From Monilinia fructicola (lineage: Eukaryota; Ascomycota; Leotiomycetes; Helotiales; Sclerotiniaceae): a DNA stretch of 64,000 nucleotides. The position numbers and the translations under genes were made by a program. Below are positions 1 to 11,339 of the stretch, piece after piece. Position 1 is the first letter of the stretch. Each line of letters starts with the position of its first letter. Where the stretch lies: positions 2,287,501-2,351,500 of the forward strand of contig VICG01000003.1 in NCBI GenBank assembly GCA_008692225.1, in the 5' to 3' direction. The notes under the pieces were generated by a model, which had not been told where the DNA came from, did not search any database, and was given only the letters and a program-made list of their open reading frames with translations.

Positions 1-528
1 TTCGCATTATTATCTCCAAGATCTCATTTACTTGGAGGTTCTAAATAGTCAAATAGAAGCTAATTATACACACATTTCACAATATTTAATACGTATTTCT
101 GGGACCTAACGGACCTGCTTGCTTTGAAACTCCTCTGTGAAGCTCAATATTCTCAGTATGTGACAAATTCTCTCATGGGATCTCGCAATTTTGTGGAAGT
201 CGATATCATTCATTTAGGTAAGTTGGTTTGTTCCTCTGAATTTCAAAAACTTCGACTTCGTAGCTGAGAATTCGAGCTAAAATGACCTTCATCATATAAT
301 AGCCTGTAGAGAATTCAGAATCGCCATCTCATGAAAGCCATAAAATTGATCTATAATTTTCATTATATCTGGGAGAATGATGGAGGCCAACACTTCGTAA
401 CAGAAAACACGCGGTCTCGAAATCGTAGAATCTAGACCTTTTGTTGGGATCTTTGATGTGAAGGCCACCTTCACTTAAGCTATGTTAACGTGCAACAGAA
501 ATTAGCTCAACAAAGTTGAGAGAGAAGG

Positions 529-1089
529 GTGACGAAGAATCCCCACTCTACTATTTTTGACATTCTTCAGTCTCCCCTTATAGTCGACAGTCATGGGAGG
601 CCTCCGTACCCTGTTGCCATATCACTTCCCGAAACCACGGCAGTCTGTTTTTTTGGCAACGGCGGAATTGATATCCAAATGGTACAAGGAAGTTCGACTG
701 GGATTCTCACGAGACTATTTCAAGAATGAGCTTCGATTGTATGTTACGTCCTTTGAAGTGAAAAACAAGGATGATCCAACAACTGGCGAGATGTGCATCA
801 AGGCGCTGCACTTTCTTCATTTTTATTCAAGCAATGCCAGTTGAGGGGTATATTCATTGACATTTCTATCAACGGTGGTGCGTGGATGGCCCAGCAAGAT
901 ATCGGAGAAAAACCAGAGTCCCAAAAGACTTCGGCTGAGCCATTGTCCCGGCACGAGCTCCCCCCTTACAGCGCTCTGAAACAAAGGAAATCGTCAAATA
1001 GTCGCAGCCCAGTCCCACACAAATCGGTTCGCGGTAGAAGAACCGAAGAAGTGCTACGGTATCTCATTTGTGCTCAAATGCGAATTTGA
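529..1089 (+). pseudogene. possible degraded coding remnant
   Basis: Three overlapping open stretches in two frames (529-729, 593-844, 793-1089) carry fairly protein-like composition, for example a basic Ser/Pro-rich tail near 940-1080. No single frame covers the region and no convincing splice pair joins them. I recognise no family. It may be a decayed gene or chance; the gene-poor, transposon-bearing neighbourhood fits decay. Confidence 0.2.
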
Positions 1090-1700
1090 TGGCCCGGGTC
1101 AGCGATCGAGCTGAGCAAAGATCGACGTTGAGGATGATGGCAGGGCATCTGAGTCTCTTGGATTGATCAGAGAGAGCAAGCGGGCTGAATGGAGATCATG
1201 AAATAGTAGAATTGCCACTTCCCGCTGGATTTATCTGGAGAAAAAGCAAATTCTTATGCTAATTAGCTTGAAGAGAATACTTAGTCATGGGACTCCCACG
1301 AATCATAGCAGGATTCAATGTACTTATTTATGCCTTGTTATTTGAATAAGCTGACAGTATCATAAAGCGAAGGTATCAATCATCGAGAATGCCATGGTAT
1401 GTGCCCATAGCGCTTGAGTATCGGATTTGGCTTGTTCAAACCTGCCGGTAACAACCTCGGCGCCCATAACGGAACCTGGCACATTCCCTTTTTGGATTTG
1501 CTGTAAACCAAGAAAGTGGGAAAGATAGATCTGGAATGGAGTTTCCTTCAGCTTTTAGTGATACGTTCTTCACGTCTGATTTTATGTAGCACATTTCGTT
1601 AGATTCAGAGTGACCTTACTGAAAATAAGGAGGTATTTCATGTATCTATGATTGTAAGTTGGACTTTTCGTGAAAACTCCATTGAGTGATCGATTACTCA

Positions 1701-2057
1701 CTAATTCGTGGTTGCCCTGCATGAAAGACAACTAGTGAAAGAGCGATGGATCTGAGATAGATGAAATGGTCTGCGAATAGCTTGGGGGTTTGCCGCGAGG
1801 ACACTGTGCACTATAAGTCTCTTCCTTTTGAATTTATAATCAAGCTCTTGTTGATTCGGAAATTTACCCAAATACTCCCCTAGGATACAGCGGTTGCGAT
1901 TTAGAATGACCTCTTTATGTTTCAAAGCTGCCAGGCGACGTTTCCACATTGGAGGGTGTGAGAATTCAGCACCTTTGGATTTCATAAAATGTAAACAGTC
2001 TGGTTTGAAAATACACAGGTATACAACAAGAGTTTTTCGGGTGCTAATTAGAATCAA
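1701..2057 (-). CDS. unrecognised minus-strand open frame, possibly a gene fragment
   Basis: A 118-codon open frame rich in Lys/Arg (residues about 27-95), with no domain that I recognise. No intron signals or neighbouring exons are obvious. It could be a fragment of the same decayed minus-strand locus seen at 2520-4960, or a chance frame. Treat as hypothetical. Confidence 0.2.
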   Translation of the reverse strand: MILISTRKTLVVYLCIFKPDCLHFMKSKGAEFSHPPMWKRRLAALKHKEVILNRNRCILGEYLGKFPNQQELDYKFKRKRLIVHSVLAANPQAIRRPFHLSQIHRSFTSCLSCRATTN

Positions 2058-2627
2058 GGTAACTATTGGTCACGTTCGGACATGACGTCTCATAGAATCA
2101 GAGTCAATCTTAATGTAGTGGACAAGGAATGTGTCTTGAGTTTCTAGAAAATCGATCTAAAAAGACTCATTCGGCTGCTCCTCGTGTCATGGCTTCTAGC
2201 TTGATTGATATTTTATGTGTACTGATGATACCTTTGAGCCTTCCAGCGTACCAGAAGAACTCGAAAGTCTAAACCTAGCCGAAGTAACATAGTTGTAACA
2301 TAACATGCCTTGCGCTTTTTGACCCTCACGCTTGAAATACCCATTGCTTTATTTATGAAAGCTCAATATACTTGAAACTTCGTTTTTAAACTCTCAAATA
2401 ACCAAGTCACCGTAAGACCTAATTATTGAGGTCATTTGATATAGATTTATGATCTAATAAGTTGTTCAAACCACAACTTGAAATCTTCTGCGCTGTCGAA
2501 TTAAAGTTCAGCCCACTTACTAATTTATTAGTAATCGCCTCGAAGCTTTTATGGTGTCCCTTTTGAATTCCACATTTATATCTTCAGAAATGTCTAATCC
2601 ATTTGGAGCTTCAAATGTATAGCCCTA

Positions 2628-3386
2628 GAGTACCACTTTTCTGGCAAGATGCCATATATTCGTAAAATCCTCCCTAAATCTTACTATAGCGTATATTTTA
2701 CGTATATAGTGGTAGGAGCTTTAAAGCGTTTATATTAAAAGATTTTCAGAATACTATATTAGCTTCAAAATAGCTTCAAAATACTAGTATATATACCATT
2801 CTCAATCCCACTTCAACTCTTCAACTTCATTTTAATTCTTCAATTTCACTTCAATTTTTTAACTTCACTTCGACTTTTTAACTCTTCAACTCTTCAACTC
2901 TTTAACTCTTCAATATCATTAATAACATTAATAGCATCGATACCATCAATACCATCAATAGTAAGTTATTCCATTCCTTAAAGAATTACTTTTTCTACCT
3001 TGCTTCCACTCCCCTATTTCGAAAATGCCCCCCCCCCTCCAATAACGTATTAACCACTTTAGATTCTGAATAACTTCAATACTACCAATAACAACAACAA
3101 CAACAACGATAATACTATAGATTGTGATATGCTCGAATATGCCTAAATAAGGCAATACGCTTAAATAAACTAAAATCTCGTAGTATGCTTAAATAAGCTT
3201 AACTTAATATACTAAAATCAATAAACTAAGCTCAAAGTAGGATATAAACTATTAATGTTAACTTCTGTTCCTATGCTATATACCCTAAAATCCATAGATT
3301 CCCAAATGTTATATATCAAAAAACCATTTTGAATATAGAATTATGCCATAAACCGGATATGGCATATGGCCATATTTATGGTACTT
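2628..3386 (+). mobile_element. MITE-like element, copy 1 (left arm of inverted pair)
   Basis: An AT-rich ~759 bp unit whose ends read GAGTACCAC and GGTACTT, flanked by TA on both sides. The inverted ends extend to CCCTAGAGTACCA / TGGTACTTTAGGG. It contains no coding capacity, so it would be non-autonomous. Copy 2 at 3714-4461 is its inverted counterpart at roughly 85% identity by eye. TA flanks suggest a Tc1/mariner-type origin, but a 13 bp inverted repeat with a different short duplication is also possible. Confidence 0.7.
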
Positions 3387-3469
3387 TAGGGTAATGGGAG
3401 AAATTGAAAGTTCAATAATTTCAAAAAGTCAGAGTCTTAGGCTGGGCCACTCACCTTTTATTCCTTATT

Positions 3470-3667
3470 GTGGTTGACTATGGCGATTGTGAATCTTTTG
3501 AACGCAAGAGCATAAGATATCTAGCTATAGCACGCTTGACTGGCCAGCTCAAGAGTTCTGTTGCAGGTCTGCTGCCTTCTAAAGACCCAATTTTGAAATC
3601 CATCTCAGGGCTTTTAGATGTATTTGAGAGATTCCAAATTCGGGATTTGGGTATTAGAAACAGTTAG
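3470..3667 (+). CDS. open frame in the spacer between the two inverted elements
   Basis: A 66-codon frame beginning with GTG (no ATG) lies in the ~325 bp unique spacer between the two inverted copies. In the same frame it is open upstream to about 3420. Composition is protein-like, with a Leu/Ser-rich middle, but I do not recognise it. It is on the strand opposite to the broken gene in the flanks. It could be an inverted middle segment of that gene, or a chance frame. Confidence 0.2.
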   Translation: MVDYGDCESFERKSIRYLAIARLTGQLKSSVAGLLPSKDPILKSISGLLDVFERFQIRDLGIRNS

Positions 3668-3713
3668 AAAATTATATTATTTAACCATTACGCTTCTAGA
3701 TGCCTTGACCCTA

Positions 3714-4461
3714 GAGTACCACAAATATGGCCATATGCTATATCCGGTTTATAGCATAATTCCATATTCAAAATGGCTTTTTGATATACAAGATTAGGCA
3801 ATCCATGGATCTTTAAGTATATAGCATAGGAACAAAAATTAATATTAATAATCTACATTTCTATTTTAAACTTAATCTGTTGATTTTAGTATATTAAGCT
3901 AAGCTTTATTTAAGTATACTACAAAATTTCGATTTATTTAAGCATATTGCTTTATTTGAGTATATTCGAGTATATTATAAATCTATAGTTTTATCGTTGT
4001 TATTGTTATTATTGGTAGTATTGAAGCTATTCAGAATCTAAAGTAGTTAATACGTTATTAGAGAATAAAAGAAGGGGGGGGGCATTTTCGAAATAGGGGA
4101 GTGGAAGCGAAGTAGAAAAAGCAATTCTTTAACAAATGAAATAACTTACTATTAATAGTATCGATGGTATTGATGATATTAATGGTATTAATAGTATTAA
4201 TGGTATTAATGATGTTGATAATGTTAAAGAGTTGAAGAATTGAAGTGAAGTTGAAGAGTCGAAGTGGGATTGAGAATGGTATACTAGTATTTGAAGCTAT
4301 TTTAAAGCTATTTTGAAGCTAATATAGTATTAGGTATTCCGAAAATCTTTCAATGTGGACACTTCAAAGCTTCTACCACTATATACGTAAAATATACGCT
4401 ATAATAAGAGTTAGGGAGGATTCTTACGAATATATGGCATCCTGCCAGAAAAGTGGTACTC
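3714..4461 (-). mobile_element. MITE-like element, copy 2 (right arm of inverted pair)
   Basis: The reverse complement of 2628-3386 with scattered substitutions, many of them C/T or G/A, and a few short indels such as in the poly-G tract near 4074-4082. Its ends read GAGTACCAC and GTGGTACTC and are flanked by TA at 3712-3713 and 4462-4463. Together with copy 1 it forms a ~1.83 kb imperfect palindrome with a unique centre. The transition-rich differences fit repeat-induced point mutation or simple ageing. Confidence 0.7.
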
Positions 4462-5203
4462 TACGGTGATTATTTTTTGAATCTCTTGTTGAAGACGAAG
4501 TCTATGATTTTGAACCTTTTCATAAAATGGCACTAAATATATCAAAAGTTTTGTTGCATGTCTAATCTTGTCCTGAGACCATTTTTGGGCATGGATGTCA
4601 GACCTTCTCTGGAGAGCTGGAGACAATTTAAATTCTGTATGCGGAAAGAAAAATAGGCAAACGTTCATAATATCAAATAATGACATTCATACATCTTTTC
4701 ATGGTCCTGTGAACTCTTTCCAAAGTCGGAAATTGTGATTTTGGGTCTGTCCTTGGAAACTGCGCTAAGCGTTTATAAAGATACTGAGTAAAGTCTTGTT
4801 GTATGTTTAAGGGGCTTTAGAATACCTTTTTGAAGCCGTTCTCATTCTCTCATTAATGGAGCTTAATTCTGAAAAGTCAGAGATTTCTTCAGAACTAGCA
4901 GATGTGTGTTATGAATTAGTAAATTAATCTCTTACCTATATATCCTAAGGGTATTGTTGTGTATTCTGATATAGTCAAGGTCGTTCCTTCTCGGCGTTGC
5001 AGGGCAGGAACATCGAGGTAAGTAATGAACGTTAATTGATATCACTCGAGTTCTCTCTTCACCCTCTTAACTCTCCAACCATCTACAAAAGTAAGTGACA
5101 GGCCGCATATGCATCTCAAATAGATTCGAAGCCAGAGGATTCAGTAGCTTCTTTTTTCCCCTCGAGTTACATATTAAAGTTCTCCACTATCAATTTGTTC
5201 AAC

Positions 5204-6550
5204 ATGGAAAGATATCAATCCATCATGGAAGTGATCAACCAGAGGTTGAAAAATCATAGTGATTATAATGTGGCAGAAGCTAGAAGGATAAAGGAAGATT
5301 GTATGAATCATGTAAATTACGGTGCAACCCATGCAGTCTACCACATGGAAGAGAAGAGATACTGGACTGAGAAACTGATTTGGGAAAGGCTGTGTAGGGT
5401 GCTTTTCATTGCTTGGTCTTCAAATAAAACGCTGATATGTTTTTAGTTCCAGACGATGAATTTCCTGGAAATGCTCCTAGAAAGATCGCACCTGAAGGTA
5501 CGCCAACGAGAGCAAGTGAGATCTTCCTCTCCATTGACACAAATATAGAACCAGAAAGTACAGCTGCATACAAAGAAAAGAGAGAGGATGATATGCCTGA
5601 TATTGAGATTCAATCTATTCAGCCTGAACCGGAAACTTCCACGACAAGCACACTCGGTAGAACCCCTAATCAAAGAAATTCGGTATATAAATATCCTTTG
5701 TACTGATATTCTATAGCTCAAACTCCAATGCTGCTTCAAATGAATGGCGAGCCTGAGTTCTCCACCGAGCCACTCACGATTTTTGCGTGTTATTCTTATC
5801 TTGACACACCACAATCAATTTCCTGATGTTCGAGTGGGAAGGATTAACGTTGGATCCGACGTATCATTGTTTGTTGAGCCTCTATCTCCAGACGACAAGG
5901 ACAACGCCCAAGTTCTCCAGCAATGTATCAGATGTTGGTGGTTCCTCGAGTGCTACCGCGATGAGATTGAAAATTCTCAACCTTTCATCTCCGCCGAGGC
6001 ATTTCTCAATTCCCCTGGGTGGAAATTGAAAGAGAAGCTTGGAAGGAAGTTTGAGTCAAACCAGACCAAAGTGGCAGAACTTAAAGCAGCTACTTCTCAT
6101 AAACTATCACAGTCTCAACCCTTGGATTACCATACCGAAGATTTGGAAGAGAGAATGAACGAAGCTACCTTGGAGATTTCAACAAGTTCCAGCGACAAGC
6201 GCAAAGAATTAAATCCCGACGAAGATATGTCACAATCACCCGAAGAGGCAGAATCTAATCGGGAGAAGCGTAGAAAGCTTGGAGAGTCTGAAGAATCAAA
6301 TGACTTAACGGAGCTCTGGAATCTTCCACCGTATAGCATACTTACCGATCAGAGTCCTAGACTAGTCGAAAACATGCTGAATCGTAGAGCGGTAGCCGAG
6401 AAGCACTTTGGTGTTCAATTTCAATGCGCTACTCATAGAGGAAAGCTTCTACTATACTGCAAGCCTGATCTGGGAGCCTCTTACCACACAGGCATTACAC
6501 TCTGCAAGCCTGCTTTCATATTTTTAAAAAGAATTTTGGGACAAGAATAA
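5204..6550 (+). CDS. hypothetical protein, multi-exon orphan
   Basis: Start ATG is at 5204. Exon 1 is followed by an intron at 5394-5446 (GT..TTTTAG, branch-like GCTGAT) that keeps frame with 5447 onward. A second intron fits at about 5657-5716 and a third at about 5787-5841 (alternative ends 5789-5834), after which one frame runs to the stop at 6550. The N-terminus is charged and helical-looking. The middle (about 6130-6300) is acidic and Ser/Glu-rich. The C-terminal ~80 residues are more globular. I recognise no domain. The second and third intron boundaries are inferred from frame only. Confidence 0.5.
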
Positions 6551-7973
6551 TGATGGGGGAGTTTGCATAGACGAATATCTTGAGTTCAAAAAGCTCGAAT
6601 AGAAGGAAGCAACATATGGAAAGGTCTGATTCCTAATGCTGCTACCTATATACCCATCGAAAGCGAAGTCGATACTTAACGATCGGCTGTTCTAGTTTAC
6701 TTTTCCCTCCTTTCTGGTCTCTCGCGATTGCCTCGCTTTATTGGTGGAATTGGTATCCATACGAACTACTTTCTTCTGTACTTGATGTCTTTTGAGGGGC
6801 TGGGTGTAAGTAGCTTTTTTTAGTTTTTGATTACAAGATGTTTCAGTAGGACCTAAAGGTTGAGCATTCTACAACTTCCTTCTCTTAGATGTCTACGATT
6901 AGAAGCAATAGATTATATTCATCGATTTCCCCTCAGCTCCCATTCATGAAGTTGACACATGTTCCAGAACACCGAGAAATGAGCTAGCTGGGTATCAAAA
7001 AAGTTATAATGCTCAAAAGCACATTATAAAGTTATTGGCAAAAATGTAACTGGTTTTGTGGACCGTGGTACACTGATCTACCTCTATTTGCTCAAGGCAT
7101 GATATCTGCCAAGCGTACTTCATCGCAAAAGAACCACATAGAAAAGTTTCATCAGTCTATAATACCCCTCCCCTGCCCCCCGAAATAAGACGGGAGAGTT
7201 GACCACTCCGTAAAAATGCGAGGTCAGATGCTATACACCAAAACGTGACATGCAGGGACCAAAATTACCCTTCCCTCAACTGACTTCCTTTATTCCAATT
7301 AGGAACGAAAACATTAAGAACGCTCGAAACAATGATATCCAACGGTCGGTATGGTATACAAATAGACGAGAGCAGAGCGCGTCATTCTTTTCGTAAAAAA
7401 GTCGTTCGCTAGGTACGGGGTAAGTATATTGTGGGATCCATAGCTGTGGCATGTGCAGATGGAGAAATGGTGGCAGGAGGTGCGAGGTGTGGGGTATGAG
7501 TTTTCTGCAAGTTTGACGTGAGATATATAGGGCGGAATGTCGATCAGAAGGGTAAGTTTGGGGAAGCGAGAGTGGGGGTGCCCTTGCGAGATCGGTAAGG
7601 GGGGAAGGGTCAATGTAAAAGATGGGATGATATATCGTCTGTGCATAAGTCAAACAAGCCGTTTAGATGGGGTTGGAGAGACATGACGAAATGGCAGTCG
7701 AGTATTTCTTAATATCTATATCCTCGTTCCTTGTCATCTGAAGTGTACTTGCTCCCTACGAAGAGGAAGCAGAAGCTTAAAGGTTTCTTTCTATAGGTAA
7801 CATTGTGCAGAATGAATCCGTAGACCCAATAGTCAATAGTTGCTTCTGCCTAATATATGAAGAACTTATGATTGCTCTAGTCGGAGCAGAACGCTCAGCT
7901 CACCATTCCGGTATAGAGAGCAAGGTAGATATGGCATCCGTAAACTTCATCTATATTATTGGGAAACCCGCTT
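6551..7973. other. intergenic, no supported gene
   Basis: Open frames at 7276-7653 (minus) lack conserved motifs and overlap in two frames. I see nothing convincing. The region separates a plus-strand gene from the 3' end of a minus-strand gene, so it should hold both 3' ends. Confidence 0.4.
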
Positions 7974-10203
7974 TCAAGGAGAAACACCGAGCGCTTTGAA
8001 GGACGCGTACGTCTGCGCGATACTGACAGCAAGAGATGCAAACGCGAGCAGTATGCTGAGAGTTCCAAAGATAATGACGCCCATGAAGGTATAATAATTG
8101 AGCGCGTCTCTGGAATCTCGCAGGAGTTGCCGCAGCCCATGTGGCTTTTGATTATCCATATACTGTCGAAGTTCTCGCACGCGGTCTTCGAACATACCAA
8201 AGTTGGAGTATGCTATGGTACTTCTCTCGTGTTTTTGATTTGATAACATCTACCAGGTTATCCCGTCGTGATTGATAGTATGACTGTACTCTCTCCGATT
8301 TATCAGTCGCAAAGTCATCCTCAATCCATGGTATGTGGTAATCTTTTAGAGTTTGGATGTCGTATGTCTTGACTGAGTTCTGATCTTTATCGATGACGGT
8401 TGCGTACTCTTCTTTGAGCTTCTCCCTAATCCGAGATCTGTTCTTGGAGTTCTCTCCTAGAGTTGTAATGGAGAAAATAATGGCCCATGTCTTTTCAATA
8501 TCAGCTTTCAGTTCCTTCAAGACTGACAACTCTTGTGGTTGACGATATATATCAGACCAGCGAATCCTGTTAAACAAGTGTAGAACTTAGCACGGTGTTG
8601 AACACTCGAGGGTCATGGTACTAACCAGTCATCTTGAAAGATACTCAGTCTTCCCCAAATAAATGGTCGGAGGCGTGCGATCCTTAAGCATTTATTTTGA
8701 TGATCTAAGAGCAAATGTTCTTCGAAAGTATCCGTCCAGACTATTCGAAGACCACCGATTGTTCTCAAAGACTCAATATTTAGATCGTCGATTCGTCCAG
8801 CATTTGAGGATGGGCGTTCTGATAATATCGGGGATCTCGACGTTCTTGATAAATATAAAATGGATACTACGAGTTCCGGCCCTTGAAAAGCAAGAATGTG
8901 TTCAAGGCTGGCACAACCACAAGCGTCTCTTAACAGATCTGTGGGAGACCATAATATCTGGCGGCTATCGGGGCCCAGATTTGAATCATCTTCCCTCAAA
9001 CAATCGTTAAATACATTTAGCGATATGGCAATAAGAACAATATGAATGCCATAATCCTGACTTATCTCGGTATGGAACCGCACGTTTTCGGAGTCCAAAG
9101 GATCGTCTTCAGGCTGGCTTAATACCCCCGCTGAATAACAACGCTCGAGAATAGCCCCGATTGTTGAAGTAGTAGGAAATTTCTTTTGTTTCGATTCTTG
9201 GGCAATGCAGATTAGAATTTTGATCAAAGTTGCTGCTCGGGCGTCTGGATCATCAGTCCCGATTTCGAGCAACCAGGGAATCATTTCTCTATCGCACTCT
9301 TTGATTATTCGTATCCAAAACCATCCTTTTCGTACCATCTCTGTCGCAGATACAGAAGGCTGTCCATATCCAAAGAAGCTCCTGAAATGATGTTCCCAAA
9401 TCATGTCAAACTTTGAGCGATCAAATCTGTTGAAAGAATCTCCCCAGCAACCGAGATCGATCGCTTGATCACATACTAATTCAATTTTGCGGAGTGGCCA
9501 GGGATTTGCGCGAGCCCGGGTAAGAAATTCATTTAGATGCTTTGGAAAATCTTTTTTGTTGTGGAGCCTCAGACCCCGTTGCTAGAAATGAGTCGTTAGT
9601 ATTGGCCGTTCAATACAGAGGGGAAATTTTTGGTATCTCTGACGATCTGAGGAGAGCACAGGAGACCTTTCTGGTCTAGCTGCATTATGTTCTAGATCAA
9701 ACTTATCCAAGACAGTTTTTTTGTCTGCTTTCTTTCAATACTTGAATACCATATTCTACCAATTGCTGTAGCTTTGCAACAGGAACTGTAACTAGATCTT
9801 CATCCTCCGACGTGGGTAGATGCTGCGAATCAGGTGTTGTGGTGGATTTTGAATCAAGTTGGAGACTGCAGTTTTTTGCAGGTGGTCCATAAATGATGTT
9901 TCGGCCATCTTCAATAATCATTAGTTTTTATCATCACAACGCAGGTACCGTAGCCAGACTTCCATACCCACATCCCAAGTCCCCCGGGGAAACTTCGAAG
10001 AGAAAATATTTCCACCTTCACGGAACTCGGAGGCGACAACTTCATACTCATCTCCTGGCAGAAAGTGCTCGATTCCCTCCACCATCGCCTTCATCAGCGT
10101 GTATATCTGTCTTTCCGAGACACAGCTGAGATTGCGTAACTGCTTTGCCTTTACCCATCAGCGAACTTCGGCTTGCGAAGTTGTTCAACTCGATATCAGA
10201 CAT
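7974..10203 (-). CDS. fungal orphan-family protein with C-terminal membrane segment; frame breaks
   Basis: Start ATG 10203. Introns fit at 10140-10089, 9967-9908 and 8625-8567, with matching phases. The body 9581-8626 carries segments typical of a large uncharacterised filamentous-fungal family: a stretch near 9560-9410 around LRLHNKKDFPKHL and PLRKIELVCDQAIDLG, and further on a WTD..EEHLLLD motif (about 8725). The C-terminus (about 8120-7977) has a Tyr/Phe-rich hydrophobic helix YYTFMGVIIFGTLSILLAF, probably membrane-inserted. Two places do not join cleanly. Between 9742 and 9581 either a ~160 nt intron (9741-9582) or a one-base change in the T7 run 9716-9722 is needed. Near 8190-8210 the frame must shift by one to reach the C-terminus. 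The gene is either mis-sequenced or decaying. Function unknown. Confidence 0.6.
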
Positions 10204-11339
10204 TGTGAAGAGTCATCAAAGAGATATAACTAGACAAAAGGGTCTCTAAGAAAATTGATGTGATTGGCAAGTAAGAGGATTATGCTGATACCACTTCAGT
10301 CACACCAAGATAATTTTCAATGTAACCCACCATTATCCCAGAGACCAATCAAGATCCTTGGTTAATTCTCAAAACAATTACACAGGAAAGAGTGTGTATA
10401 TGGAAGTTTAGTGCGCAAATAAAATGTCATCTCAAACTACTTACCGGTGTTCCTTTTCATTGACAGTCTCAAGTTCTTGTGTAGCATGGCCGACTACCAC
10501 CCGGTAATATTCTCAGTTAGCAACTAGCTATCGATCAAGAATAGAAAAGCGATCAAGTCAAATCGAAATAAAACGTGAAGGATAAGTAATATCGACAAAA
10601 GAAACAATGTCAGTGTCGGGAAATGGATCATGTGATATTGAGTTGCTGTACGAATAATACGTCTAACCGTATTGGGCGTACTAGCACCTCGAGGACGTCT
10701 ATAAAGTCGTCCTCCATTCTATAGGTTACATAGAGAATAACAACGATGATATACCAACAAAAGGATTAAGTACTTACACTTTAACTGACCAAGTTTATAC
10801 CAACAGTCAGACTAATTTCCTGAATCTTCAGGGTATTTACACTTTTTCGGCAGTGGGACAATATTCCCGTAACTGCCCTCCATCACATCGAGAGACACAG
10901 CGAAATGAGGCATCTATTCAAGCATACTGATCGATTGATGCATGCATAATTTGACCAAGAAGCAATGGAGGAATTCGTTCTTCGCCATCCGGACTATCGC
11001 GAGATTTATTTGCTCCAATTTTCTGCTGTTATACTACTGTCAATGAGTCCGTCCCAGGGTATGTATGGTCGGGATGGAAACAGGCTGAAAATGGGAGGGA
11101 ATTGATACACCACAGCAAACCACGATCGTGAAGTTTGTTTTGTATTTGGGCGCTAGTCTAGCTATACTTACTTATTCATGGCAGCATAAATATTTAGCGA
11201 CAGTCCAAATATAAGCTATGAATATTCAATAGAGAATCTTGATGTCAAATTAGCCGAGACATTGAACTGTAACCACCCTGACTAGGTAAAATAGAGCATC
11301 CAACGTATCTTTTCCTATCGATGACCCTGAGGCGATAGC
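10204..11339. other. intergenic between two minus-strand genes
   Basis: No supported gene. It holds the 5' region of the 7974-10203 gene and the 3' region of the RdRP gene. No strong motif was recognised. Confidence 0.4.

Larger units (their letters stand above)
2520..4960 (-). pseudogene. possible minus-strand gene disrupted by two inverted transposon copies
   Basis: On the minus strand, protein-like open stretches lie on both sides of the inverted-repeat pair. Upstream, a short frame (about 4690-4825) is followed in another frame by 4686-4462, rich in charged and aromatic residues and running straight into the element end at 4461. Downstream, 2623-2520 resumes a plausible reading (begins GYTFEAPNG) and ends at a TAG. 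The pieces are in different frames, so the locus would be dead. No family is recognised. The join is inferred from strand, position and composition only. Confidence 0.3.
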
